A stretch of 64,000 bases of DNA from Triatoma infestans (taxonomy: Eukaryota > Arthropoda > Insecta > Hemiptera > Reduviidae), in the NCBI GenBank assembly GCA_011037195.1, contig JAAEAF010007661.1, forward strand, positions 1 through 64,000, written 5' to 3'. The position numbers and the translations under genes were made by a program. The notes below the pieces were generated by a model that saw only the letters and a program-made list of their open reading frames with translations, had not been told where the DNA came from and searched no databases. Below, piece after piece: positions 25,264-36,302 of the stretch (position 1 is its first letter; each line of letters begins with the position of its first letter).

Positions 25264-26685
25264 AATAAAAAAAACGAAACCATTTTCGAGGTAATCGCAA
25301 ATCTTATAAAGTCGAATATCCAATCTAGTACGAATAACAAGACTGAACTTCTTATGTTTTCATTGGTTTTTTAAATTTGAAATGATACTTCTCTTTTAGC
25401 AGTAGAACATACTCATATTTTCTCAGTAGAATCACGTTGACAAACTGAACTGCTTAATCTCCTCTCTCACACTGTTTAAACATATGTAGTGGGGGGAATT
25501 GTTAATGAACATGGAGGAGCTGTGGTGGGAGATGGAGGGGGTCAGCGGAATGAATAAATACAGGAAGTACCCTCATCCAAGAGTTTTGTTAATTTTTACT
25601 TTAAAAAGTCACATGTGATTCACTGAATTGTGTTCACTTTCATTATTAACCGGAAGGACAGTTCAATTGAACATTATCTCACACACTGCATGAGCTAAAT
25701 TACAAGAATACTGAGCGGAGGCAACCCATTGCTCACTCGGACTTTACTGATTATATCATTATTAGTTTCCCTTAAATGCTGCAAGAGAAAGTACTCTGCG
25801 ATCGGGGATAGACTGTCGAAACTGGGTTTACCGGATCTAAGATGTTTTGAGGTGCCCGAACAATGTTTTTATATAAATAAACATACTTATGAAATTATAT
25901 ATATATAATTTCTAAGAATATATATATCAAACATTTTTCGGGGGAGAAGAGGAACAAAAATTCAAACGATATTAGGAGCTCCGTTAGCTTTCAAGGTGTA
26001 ACGACCTCATTGCAATATGGGCGAGAAGAAGAACCTACGTCCTAAAAACGGTACTGTATGAATCTCCAATAATTACGAGTTATAAAGGGTCCAACTTGGC
26101 GGACACTTCCAAAAGTCCCGCCTTGTCATTCACAACTTCTTTTAAATCTAAAAGTGTCACATACAAACAAACGATGATGATTAAATAAACATATCGTAAC
26201 AGTTAATGAGAAGAAATGCGATCGTAAAAAGTGGTTCTCACACTGTGACATAAAAGGGAACGTTATTATCCTAAAAGACCGTTGCCAAGGGGTTTGGGGG
26301 ATCCAATTTAAATGAAAAGAATGAAATTTTATAAATGAATTAATTAACGATTATCGTACGGCCGGACGTAAAAAAGCAAAGTAAGTAGAAGTAGCCTTAG
26401 TAAGAGCTGGAAGAAATGTCGACCTAATTGTACCCACATTATTACCGAATGTTTAATAATAATTCCAGGTTTGCAGAAAATCTGTCAATTAAAATAAAAA
26501 AAAATGCAATAAGAGAAGGTCGTACCAGATTTGAAAAAGAAACAATGCTCGGTGAAGGGTAAAATCTTGTTAACCGAAGAAAACGGAGCCCTCATACATG
26601 CGGGTTATATCCACATCCCTAAGGTGAAGGCTTGGATGTTTAAAAAGGACTCTTATTGGCAGTTCTTTTCCCACAGCTCGTTGCC
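25264..26685. other. Non-coding sequence
   Basis: No gene, RNA or clear element was recognised. The sequence is AT-rich with scattered short motifs resembling the dispersed family near 25300 and 25800. Confidence 0.35.
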
Positions 26686-26689
26686 AGTT

Positions 26690-27263
26690 TGTTACTTTCT
26701 CTTACTCCTAGTAAGAGGAACTGTTGTAATCGTGTCATCAAATTTTCTATGTCGAGTTTTCACCGGAAATATCCGTTTTGAGGTCCCCTGAGTCCAAAAA
26801 AGTGGTTTATATGTATATGTGTGTATATGTATGTCTGTGGTTTTATATATATATTTTGCGATTTTCTCAAAAATGACTGCGACGATTTTCTTTAAACTTG
26901 GTATATCAACTACACATACAAAGAGCTACGACTTCTATTTGAAAATTATTTCTCTGGAAAAATTCATTTAAGGGCACTTTTGGGTGAGGAGTGGGGTTAT
27001 GTTTTACTCATAGTTGGGGTTGTGCTATCATAGTTGATTATACAATTCTACCATCCAAACAAAATAAATTACAAATAAACAGACGGCTAAAATTCCGCGT
27101 TTCAAGAAAATTGGTATACCGGAATTACGCTTTTACGGAACATTTTTTTCCGTTTTCGACGAATTTCATCAAATTTGATACACAAACTCTAAAATTTGTC
27201 AATTACAATTTTGAAAACTGGAGTAAGAGAAAGTTGTGTGAGTGTTTCACACCAGATTTTTTT
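26690..27263 (+). repeat. Dispersed repeat family, best short complete copy
   Basis: The clearest end-to-end copy of the window's dominant repeat. The 5' end is TTACTTTCTCTTACTCCTAG followed by TAAGAGG, a small hairpin. Then come GAGTTTTCACCGGAAATATC and GAGGTCCCCTGAGTCC, internal CGACGATTTTCTTTAAACTT and ACTTCTATTTGAAA blocks, and a 3' end with GTAAGAGAAAGTTGTGTGAG, TGTTTCACACCAG and a T-run. The 5' ACTTTCTCTTAC and the 3' GTAAGAGAAAGT are inverted repeats, and GTGTGA/TCACAC forms a terminal hairpin. There is no coding capacity, so it is non-autonomous. A helentron-associated (INE-1-like) origin is possible but unproven. Confidence 0.75.
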
Positions 27264-29586
27264 ATGTTGGCGTAGTGGTTGGCCAGCTTGAACTAGGCTG
27301 CCAGCTGCACTCACTGACGTGCCGAAGTGAGGGTTGGTAGGTTGCACGTTCTCAAACTGGGAGCCCGTATTATGCGGGTCCTTACCAGTGTTCCCTCATC
27401 TGCCACCCGCCGTCACTTAAAATCTCTTCTCCTCTAGTCTGCTGCGATACCGAACTGTGCTCTTTACAATAAAATAATTTCATTTTTCTTGTGTTTTAAA
27501 TTGCTTCGGTTGTTTTCTATTTCACTTCATCATTATTACAATTATTAGTAGAAATCAAAATTAGTCTCTTATAAAAGGGTGGCACTTTGCCTCCAAGAAG
27601 TACTCTGGGTTCATTGTCGCTAAAACCCAGTCATTCTCAGGGCATATAATATCTTTATCAAAGGTCACCAAAGCCGGAATTAGCGACTCTATTGCTCTCA
27701 AATGGTCACGAAGATTCATGTTACATTTTCTAAACGGTATCTCCTGCAAGAAACTTTTCCAAAATTGGTGAGGCTTCCGGAGTTTGAAAAAGATGATGAT
27801 GCGTTTTTAGAGAAAATTTTCTTATCTAAATTTAGCTACTTCTAACAAATTCCCACAGTACTTTTGGTGTTTCGATGTGTGTGAACAAGAAACTCACATA
27901 AGCAAAACATAACTTGATATTCTAGTTGGGTACCACTATACCATGGATTCCAAACGAACTTTTCAAGTAAATTTCTTAGTTAATTTGTACATTCGAAATT
28001 ATGCATTAAGATTCGGAAATAGACGTTTTGAGGTTCCCTCGAAAAAAAAAGGATTAGAAACACTCAAACATCTATATCTCAATTTATTTACAAAATTCTA
28101 TTTTAATTTTTAAGAAAATTGATCAAATGAACGTGAGAGAATGCTCACCGAGAGAAAGTTCTGCTTTTCACACCAGATTTTCTTACAGTTCTGGGACCGG
28201 CATAATATTCCAGTTACTATTCAAGGACCTGAATAAAAAAATGAAGCACCATATTTAAGAGACAGTGTCCCCTCTCAATACGGGAGATAATGGCCCTTCA
28301 TCTGCGAGCCAACAAACTCCCCCCCCCGCCAAAGCTGTTGTCATGGCACTGCTGGCTGGTGTATATTTAAATAACCCAGCTCCCCCCCCCCTAAAAAACC
28401 ATCCCTGCGCACTCACGTCATGAATTTTTTTTTAAATTTATTTTGGTAATAACCTTAGTGCAACAGGCAATGTCTTCAGCTGACCTCTAATTTCATTATT
28501 TTTTAAATGCCCAATTGAAATTGGCTCTCTCAATATTTTTTTTATTTTATTTATTTTATAAAACAATATTTAATGTACACTCTATTTTTACACAAAATTA
28601 ACTAAGCAATCTTGGTTGGCTCAAAGCTCAAACTTAGTATTCCATTTAGATGGAATCTGACATGAAAGTTTTAGGAACTTTGTTTTTAACCCTACGCCGG
28701 GAGCGTCAGCTTAGCTCCATACCCTAGGGACCGTACTGCTAAGGCAGTACACTAGATTTTTGCTGCCTCATCCAGCGGTCGTCAATATGACTAAAACTGC
28801 CTCGTATGTCCTACAGAGCAGGGCATTATCAAGATGTTGGAGTGTAATTTCGTCTCCACGGCACGGGTCTTCGTAAACGCAATCCTGCAGAGATGTTTCT
28901 GTAAATAATCATGAGCCGTCAGCATACGAAAACAGCGAAAAGGAAGATATCTTGCTCATCAGTGGGCACTCTGTTCGTGGGCCTCTTCTCTTCATTGACT
29001 TCATTGACAATTTCATTTACCACCTACATACATGAATTGTCACTTTTGTTTAAAACATTTTCCCAGGATATTGAATTTTTGCCGGGTTGTGAAAGATCAG
29101 TACGCATTAAGCCTTCCTATAAAATACCACTTTTAGTACAATGTATGGTTCTGCCACCTACAAATATATTTGTTAGAAGGCATTGGTAGAATTCCAAATT
29201 TTAAAAAAATCGTTTAACCAAAAAAGCAACTTCACACTTTAGATTTTTATAGTTTTTTGGAATTTTCTCAAAAAACTATATCGATTGCTTCTAAATTTGA
29301 GATGTATCTGTAGGGGTACAGATATAAACCTATTACTCTTATTTGTAAATTGTTTTAGAAAAGAATTGGGTTTAGCCAGTTAGGTGGAGTTAATTTTCAA
29401 ATGTTATTTGGTTTGTTGGAAGTTGGCGCCGTTTGATTGCACTGGACTACAATGTAATCAGTAATCACAGTTCTCTATCTGTCCTGGATAGCGCTAGCTA
29501 CTTGTCCCCCACTATCTCAACATTTAATGTTAGGGCAGCGGAGTAACATCTCAATTGTGAAGAAAATTTGCCATTTTATACATTAC
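27264..29586. other. Non-coding sequence
   Basis: 27290-27480 is a GC-richer block ending in AATAAAATAATTTC that could be an exon or LTR remnant. A minus-strand frame at 28680-28900 carries a short LINE-like run (DEITLQHLDNALLCRTYEA) too brief to classify. A family 3' end occurs near 28140-28190. No gene is supported. Confidence 0.35.
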
Positions 29587-29964
29587 TGTATTAGCAGCAG
29601 TATAGTCACGTTTCTATTTTATATCAACTGTATTAGCAGCAGTATAGTCACGTTTCTATTTTATATCAACTGTATTAGCAGCAGTATAGTCACGTTTCTA
29701 TTTTATATCAACTGTATTAGCAGCAGTATAGTCACGTTTCTATTTTATATCAACTGTATTAGCAGCAGTATAGTCACGTTTCTATTTTATATCAACTGTA
29801 TTAGCAGCAGTATAGTCACGTTTCTATTTTATATCAACTGTATTAGCAGCAGTATAGTCACGTTTCTATTTTATATCAACTGTATTAGCAGCAGTATAGT
29901 CACGTTTCTATTTTATATCAACTGTATTAGCAGCAGTATAGTCACGTTTCTATTTCATATCAGA
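29587..29964 (+). repeat. 42-bp minisatellite, nine copies
   Basis: Nine consecutive 42-bp units beginning TGTATTAGCAGCAGTATAGT. The first eight are essentially identical; the last differs at its end (CATATCAGA). Because 42 is divisible by three, the array keeps one frame open and would read CISSSIVTFLFYIN repeatedly, but nothing indicates that this is expressed. The near-perfect identity implies recent expansion or homogenisation. Confidence 0.95.
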
Positions 29965-30255
29965 TTCTGTTCGTGAGGGGGGGCGCTCAAAACAGGTTTT
30001 CTATTGAGAGCTTAATTTATAAAGTTTGAGATGATGAGAAATTTGATACTGATAGCAGTTAGAGAAAGTAATAAGGAAGCAGTCTAAGGCTGACATTATG
30101 ATAACACAACCTTCATAGAATCAAAAATGCCATCAAAAACAATTCCTACTCCCGGAAAGCAACATGAATAAGTTCTGCTTTAGTTACGACAAAAATCTGT
30201 GTTCAACTTGAGGAATTGCGGCTCGAGAAATTCGTAAGTTTTATATTAGATTATT

Positions 30256-30408
30256 TATTTTTACTTTCTCTTACTAATAATAGTAGGGGGAAGTATTGGA
30301 TCGTGCCAGATTGTCCAAATTGAGTTTTCACCGGAAATACATGTTCTGAGGTCCACTGTGTCCAACAAGGTAGTTTTGAGAAAACAGTCTCTGTGTGTGT
30401 GAGAGTGT

Positions 30409-30450
<42 letters not shown>

Positions 30451-30976
30451 AATATCTCAAAAACGAAAAGTTGCAGGAAGCTGAAACTTGGTATTCCATT
30501 TAGGTACCACCACCGTTCAGTCACGAAGATTTCGGGCAAAATCCATCAACCGGCAGTGCCCCTTTAATGAATGTTTTTTTCAGTTTTTTGTGATTTTCTT
30601 AAAACGGATTCAAATATCAACTACAGATTCAAAGCGCCACCACTTTTATTTGAAAAATTTCTCCGAGAAAATTCATGTAAGGGCACTTTTGGAGGAGGGG
30701 CGGGGTTATGGTTTCCTCTAAAGTGCTATTTCAGTTTATTACACCATTCTATCAACTAAATTATATTAATTGGAATCAAATACATTTTGAAATCCAGAGT
30801 TTGAATAAAATCGGTTTACCGGAAATGCGACTTTACTAAATAGGTTTTTCAGTTATTTGTGTTGTTCTCCATAAAAATGCCGACGATTTTAAACACTAAA
30901 AAGAATTGTAAGTGTGAAGAAAATTTGCCATTTCGCGGTGAGAGAAAGTCATGTGAGTGTTTCACACCAGACTTTT
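30256..30976 (+). repeat. Dispersed repeat family copy, plus orientation
   Basis: 5' end TTTACTTTCTCTTACTAATA; then ATTGAGTTTTCACCGGAAAT and GAGGTCCACTGTGTCC; a GA microsatellite at 30412-30446; internal GGAGGAGGGGCGGGGTTATG; and 3' end GAGAGAAAGTCATGTGAGTG then TTTCACACCAGAC and a T-run. Non-coding. Confidence 0.75.
30412..30446. repeat. (GA)n microsatellite
   Basis: An uninterrupted GA dinucleotide run, preceded by a GT-rich stretch, inside the dispersed repeat copy. Confidence 0.9.
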
Positions 30977-31685
30977 TTATTCTGTACTTTTGCAAATATA
31001 CTAAATCCGAAATTTATTTCTTTTTGACGGGGTATTGCAAAAGAACCTTCATGTTGATCAGGATAAAGTTGTGCATTGGGTCTAATTTTAAATACATAAT
31101 TAAAAAACAGACACCGAGCGAGAAAAAGATATATTAATTGTATATCCGTATAAACTGGAAATAAGTTTCATCCTGAATCCTAAATTACTTGAATACGAAA
31201 CTATAAAAATATTTAAAAAGTTAAGCACACAACGTATTAGAATTTGAAAGTAAAACTGTGGATAGTCAGTGAGTGAACAGAGTGAGCACAGTTGGCCAAA
31301 CTGACGAGTGGGGTGTCGGTAACAAGACATCTGCTGCTATGTCCAGTTTGGTGTTGCTTCAGAACAACAACAAACATACAGACAGACGGTGTTGTGCTGA
31401 CCACTCCCGGACACCTGACACACTACTACATACAATATCAATTAAGTTCATCCTGTATATATCTTTTTATATATTTCTTATATGTATATACATACATAAT
31501 TATTTAACTTAGAAAGATGATACTAATTAGCCAACAAAAAGGACAATGACCCTATGCAAATAGTTCTCACATTGACTGGGACATTTTTACCATTGGATAG
31601 GTTACGTTACCAACACTGCACCTTTGTTCACCAATAATAAGACAACTTTTTTTATTCTTTTTTAAAAAGGAATATGCATTGCGAC
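30977..31685. other. Non-coding sequence
   Basis: AT-rich sequence without a supported gene. Short open frames near 31270-31510 show no recognisable domain. Confidence 0.35.
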
Positions 31686-31689
31686 CTCG

Positions 31690-31905
31690 AAAAAGATCTA
31701 CTCAGTGCACTGCCGGCCTCCGAGCAGTGTTCTCTAGCTTCAGGTAACGCTTCTATCTCCAAAGAGTGAGCTGCTCAGGCTGCTAGGAAGAGAAAATCGA
31801 ACCCGATACCAGAAAAGAGAAAATCCTCTTAGGAAGAGGAAATCGAACCCGAGACCTCCTAGTTGCTAGTCGAGCGCACTACCACTGAGCTAATCCCCCT
31901 CCCTT
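31690..31905 (-). mobile_element. tRNA-derived SINE copy
   Basis: Read on the minus strand it begins with a tRNA-like head: an A box (TAGCTCAGTGG, at 31882-31892) and a B box (GGTTCGATTTC, at 31839-31849) with pol III spacing. The body shares GAACAC, GCTCG, AGGCC and GTGCACTGAG blocks with the copy at 40043-40250. A roughly 45-bp internal duplication repeats the B-box region (AAATCGAACCCGA occurs twice). The head does not fold as a sound tRNA, so this is a SINE and not a tRNA gene. Confidence 0.75.
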
Positions 31906-32185
31906 AATATATACATACATAAATTAAATTAACACACCTTCACATACATATAGAATTCTCTTTAAGTGTGCTGCATTATTTTACATATAATTGAAAAAAA
32001 AAGGAGGCAGAGGAAACTACTTTAAAAAAAGTATTATATAGTTTCAATAAATATTGGCGGAATCTCCGACATTACCAGGCCGAATTGTTCCTAGTAGATA
32101 AGAAACAGCACAATAACATTCTAGATATAAAACGTTCGTAAACACTTTCAAATTAAAAAATTCAATGTCCCTTAAAATGTGAAAA

Positions 32186-33080
32186 TGTGGTGTGAAACAC
32201 TCACACACTGATGCACTCAATTTACACAGTCTGATTTACTTTTATTTATACTCACTGACAAATTCCACATATAACTGAAAATGTGAATAGTATGTGGCTC
32301 CGAAAAATAGTAAGGCAAAAAGGTCAAACTTGTAATAATCCTATTTCTTTCAAACTCAGAATTTTGGTAACACATTAAATTCTTATTAATTTATAGAAGG
32401 TAGAAAGGTATAATATATTCAAGTGGCAGTTCAGAAGACAGCCTCACATCACTGTTCACCCTGCAACCCTCTTAATGAATCTGCTCAGAAAACAACGTCT
32501 CAAATAAAAGTTCACTTATATCTGTGCAATTAGCATTCCAAGTTCTAAGAACACCGCCGCTTTCGAGAAAATCTCCCCAAAAAAAGAAACGCAAAAATCC
32601 ATTCTGTAAAGTCGCACATCTGGTAACCGATTTTCTTCAAATTTAGAATTGTAGCAACACTTTTAATGAAACTTAATTTATAGAAATATATAGTTGATAG
32701 AAACATAGATTAAATCCAAAATTGGTACTTCGAGGAAAGGTTAACAACACTGCTGCTTCTTCACAAATACCCAGAAGCTCAAGTTTCCCAGACAAATGTT
32801 TCAAATATAAAAGTGACTGGCATTTTATATGTGCAAAGTTTAAAGAAAAAAAAAATGCATTAAAGACGAACTTCTGGTTGATGGAATCTGTCCAAAACTT
32901 TAACTGTCTGATATCCCGGAAACTAACAGGAATATCAAGTTTGAGCTTCCTAGGATTTTCCCAGAATTTTGACTTATTTTGTTCATATTTATACACAGAC
33001 CGTTTTTCCGTATTCCTAGTGCAAACTCAATTTGGACCTCACCTACACTTCAAGCTACAAGAGAAGTAAAAAGTGAATGG
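32186..33080 (-). repeat. Dispersed repeat family copy, minus orientation
   Basis: Left end GTGGTGTGAAACACTCACAC is the reverse complement of the family's 3' hairpin. Internal blocks include CTCAAATAAAAGTTC and GTAAAGTCGCACATCTGG. The right part is degraded and merges with the next copy. Non-coding. Confidence 0.6.
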
Positions 33081-33104
33081 TAATGCACATAGACCGCTGT
33101 TTAT

Positions 33105-34220
33105 TACTTTCTCTTACTTTAACAGAAAGTATTCCGATCGTGTCAAATTTTCAATATACAAGTTTTACCGGAAATCATATTTTGAGGACACGTGAGTCCA
33201 CAAAATGTCTTTAGTCTGTTTGCGGTCAGCATAACTAGAAATGGAAAACTGCAAGAAAGTTCAAACTTGATATTTAGTTTATGGGCTATCAAGGCCACAG
33301 TTTAAAATCAATTAACCGCAAGTACCACTCTACTAAATGGATTTTTCAATTTTTGCAATTTTCTCGAAGACGGCTCCACCGATTTTGTTTAAACTTGATA
33401 TGTCAACTACACATATAATCAGCTACAACTTTTATTTGAAACATTTCTCGGGGAAAATACATTTAAGAGAGCTTTGGGGGAGGGGAAGAAGTTATTTTTT
33501 GTGCTATTTTAGTTTTGTACGCAACTCCATCATCTAAAAAATAATAATTACAATTAAATACGTTGCCGAAATTCAGAGTATGAAGGAAGCCGAAGTGCGT
33601 TTTTACTGAAGTATTTTTCAGTTCCCTACTTTTCTCCAAAAATACGCAGACGGATTTCATTAAATTTGATATATTAGTTATGAATATGGAGATCTATTAG
33701 TTTTATTTGAAACTTTATTTCGAGAAATTCATTAAATAAGTTTATGGAGAGGGGAGGTTATGTTTGCCCTTGAACTCATTTTACTAAGTTTAGCTTTTAC
33801 CACAGATATGTAACAGCAACCAAAGAGAGCAAAGAGAAGCTCAACCACTCTCTCGGACTGGAGAGGGAGAAGCTGTATAAATACAGCGACGGGCTGTCCA
33901 TGAAACACAGTTGAAATCAGTTCAGTACACCCAATCGCTACGTGTCATCCTCATACCACTCTACCTTAAACATTCCTCTATTATAAAGTCCAGGCAGTCT
34001 GTGTCTATTAATATATTAGTTCACTAGTGTTAACCAAGTCTTCTTCTCACATCATCAACCAGACCTAAATTCTCTCCACCTAACACATCCCCATTATAGA
34101 TATATAATAGGAGACAAAACATTTAGTACAAATTTTAAGATTGAAGGAATTTGTCAATTATCACTGTGCAGACTTTACAGTAAGAGAAAGTCTTGTCATT
34201 ATTGGTTCACACTAGATTTT
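33105..34220 (+). repeat. Dispersed repeat copy with TATA-containing insert
   Basis: 5' end TTACTTTCTCTTACTTTAAC; then AAGTTTTACCGGAAATCATA; internal CTTTTATTTGAAACATTTCT and GGGGGAGGGGAAG blocks; and 3' end GTAAGAGAAAGTCTTGTC near 34180-34200. About 33800-34110 is foreign to the family; see the next entry. Confidence 0.6.
33800..34090 (+). promoter_or_regulatory. TATA-containing LTR-like segment
   Basis: A core-promoter-like TATAAATA box (33876-33883) within CTGTATAAATACAGC, followed by TTCAGT motifs about 30-50 bp downstream and a TATTATAAAGTCC block. The arrangement matches 21800-22035. It may be a solo LTR or a captured promoter; there is no adjacent ORF to drive. Confidence 0.3.
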
Positions 34221-34640
34221 TAACGACATAGAAAAGATTTAAAATACTGCGAAATACAGTGCAAATTTTCAAAATTTTTAACAATAATTAAATTTTTAAA
34301 AAAATATATATATATACACACACACTATACATTACTTTTGTTGTTTATGCAAATATGTTTATCAAAGTTGGGTGAAGGACGCTTAAAATGTAAAATCTTG
34401 GAGATAAACAAGCATTGACTATAATTTTGGTTTCAAGCATTCAAACACAGTGAACAGGAGGCCAATGTCAATCCATCTTCCCCACAGCTACAATAATTAC
34501 AATGAAAGCAGATTGCTAATTAAAGAGGCAAATATTCTCTTATTTATTCATCCTTGACCGAACTTAGTATCATCTAACCTTCATAGTACCTATATTTATG
34601 TAATTGAATATATTTAATTATTCTCACATACAATTATTAA
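34221..34640. other. Non-coding AT-rich sequence
   Basis: AT-rich DNA with a TA/CA microsatellite near 34305-34325. No features were recognised. Confidence 0.35.
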
Positions 34641-34649
34641 AGTTTTGAA

Positions 34650-35612
34650 AAATTAAATTTGTATTTCATTAAAAAGTTATTATTTTCGTTGCCATTTAAT
34701 TCTCCCAGGTATATTTCATACCTAGAACAAATATGTATCAGTTTTTTCTATACAATTAATTTATACTTTAATTATATAAGAAAGGTTCTTTTAATGCCCG
34801 ATTTAAGAAGGTTGCCCAAAATTCTGGCGAGTTTTCCCACTGAGCCTAAAATATTGTGACACAAAAATAATTTGCAAAAAACTCAAGAGTGCAGTTGGAT
34901 GATTTGTCAATGGATATATGTATACAAATAAGTTTGGGGAAAAAAAAAAAAAAAAAAAAATCAGGAATGAAATGATAATAAATAAGACACAAAGTCCCAG
35001 CTTAACTGTGGTTTATATAAAGAACTGACGTTGTTTTTCTCTGAAATTATATTTCAGATTATAATAATTTAAGGTTCACAAAAGTCATATTTAAGCTGCG
35101 TGGCCAGTTAATTAAGCTTAATTTTTGCGGCTGCAGATCTGAGAGACAAAGAAGGAGTTCTCATTTTTACAATTATTTGGCCGTGTGCCTTGTTCTACAG
35201 CAATTTCGCATCAAGTGCTTTGGGAAGAAGTCTCATTAACTCTCAGTTGGATAAAAGTATGTTGAATAGTGAAAGTTGGACTAATTTAGTTAATTTTCAT
35301 ATAAACGCCTACAAATACAGATCCTTCTTTGTGCAGGAGTTTCTTTCCGTGCTCAAACTTAAAAAATAAAAAGATTATTTCTTAATTAACAGTGTTTATT
35401 TTAGTTTATTTATTTCACATTGTTTTTGTGCCTATTGTTAAATTTTATTTGGCTGCCTCATTGAGTATAAGATTGAGGTAAGAGAAAATAAGATAACAAC
35501 TCCGGCCGATAGTGTTAGCACCAACCTTAGCTTTGAAGTACGTATATATAATAATTGTAATAAGATAGATTGTACTGATTTATTGGTTAATAAAGTACTT
35601 GTATTCTATTGA
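34650..35612 (+). pseudogene. 3' fragment of an APE-type LINE
   Basis: A degraded relative of the element at 35781-39801. Three pieces match its ORF2 C-terminus: KKLLFSLPFNSPRYISYLE (about 34670), TKVIFKLRGQLIKLN (about 35070-35120) and NFHINAYKYRSFFV (about 35292-35335). Frameshifts, stops and a poly(A) run (34939-34962) interrupt it. Its 3' untranslated region resembles that of the downstream copy and ends with AATAAAGTACTTG then TATTCTATTGA. It lies on the same strand, about 170 bp before the second copy. Confidence 0.75.
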
Positions 35613-35639
35613 TCTCTCTCTCTTATGGCTGTAAGAAGT

Positions 35640-35766
35640 GTGTTTACTTTCTCTCTCCTACTGCTGCTGCTGCTATAAAAGGAAGTATTGCGATCTTCTC
35701 AAATTGTCGAAATTTAAATTTGAATTAATGTAAATAACATTCTTCTATTTTTATTTTATATTTCTT
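35640..35766 (+). repeat. 5' end of a dispersed repeat copy
   Basis: TTTACTTTCTCTCTCCTACT, GCTGCTGCTGC, AAGGAAGTATTGCGATCTTC and TCAAATTGTCGAAATTT match the 5' end of the dominant family in plus orientation. It is interrupted at 35767-35780, the target site of the LINE that follows. Confidence 0.6.
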
Positions 35767-35780
35767 TTCTGGATATTTTG
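35767..35780. repeat. Left target-site duplication of the LINE
   Basis: TTCTGGATATTTTG, identical to 39802-39815 on the other side of the LINE. A perfect 14-bp direct repeat in this position is the signature of target-primed reverse transcription. Confidence 0.92.
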
Positions 35781-36302
35781 CTCTGTGAGGGCGTTTTGCA
35801 GGTTAAAAATGTTGGCATTATTAAAGCCTATGGTTTAAAAAGCTATAACAGCCAAGATATTATTCTGGCGGAATTTAATACAGAAGAAGTAACCTGGGAT
35901 ATATTAAAAAGTGCTAAGAAGTTAAAGGGTTCGGGCATAGTTATACATAAAGATCTTTCAGGTAGGACCAGGCGAAGAAGAGGTTACCTAATGAAGATTA
36001 GAAGAAAGATAATAGAGTTTGATAGAAACGCATTGATTCAGATGAGGAATGAGTTCTTTATCTTAAAAGGAAGGAGGTTTTATTGGAATTTTGAAGAAGG
36101 TTTGAAGTGTGGAGGGGAGGATGGGTTCGAAATATTGGCGAAGGAGTTGAATATTGTTTTTCCTGAGGAGGACTTACGAGCTTTTAAGAATATGTTGGAA
36201 TTAAATACTCAAAGTGGAACCCAGGAAAATGGCGCATCTATAGTAGTGGACGTGGAGATGAAGACGGCTGATAAGAAGGTGTTAAAAAACGAGAGGAAAT
36301 AG
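35781..36302 (+). CDS. LINE ORF1, 5'-truncated
   Basis: About 173 codons open to a TAG at 36300-36302, lacking a start because the insertion is truncated here. The visible part includes LKGSGIVIHKDLSGRTRRRR and MKIRRKIIEFDRN, followed by FFILKGRRFYWN. This resembles the nucleic-acid-binding C-terminal segment of LINE ORF1 proteins, in which a basic helix follows a short strand (KG.GI.I..DL). The tail is acidic and low in complexity. It would bind element RNA in the RNP if complete. Its stop overlaps the ORF2 reading frame by one base (TAGTG). No RRM or zinc knuckle can be confirmed. Confidence 0.65.
   Translation, partial: LCEGVLQVKNVGIIKAYGLKSYNSQDIILAEFNTEEVTWDILKSAKKLKGSGIVIHKDLSGRTRRRRGYLMKIRRKIIEFDRNALIQMRNEFFILKGRRFYWNFEEGLKCGGEDGFEILAKELNIVFPEEDLRAFKNMLELNTQSGTQENGASIVVDVEMKTADKKVLKNERK

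Noticed and set aside
26690..27263. Firm Helitron assignment for the dispersed repeat
   Set aside because: The 3' hairpin is suggestive, but the canonical TC start and CTRR end are not seen and no Rep/helicase sequence is in the window; kept as a hypothesis only.
29587..29964. CRISPR-like array
   Set aside because: Units are directly contiguous with no variable spacers, and the context is eukaryotic; it is a minisatellite.
29527..29976. 149-codon open frame with 14-residue repeats
   Set aside because: It exists only because the minisatellite unit is 42 bp; there is no start context or independent evidence of coding.
31839..31905. Functional tRNA gene on the minus strand
   Set aside because: A and B boxes are present, but the acceptor stem and anticodon arm do not pair properly and the body continues into a SINE shared with another locus.
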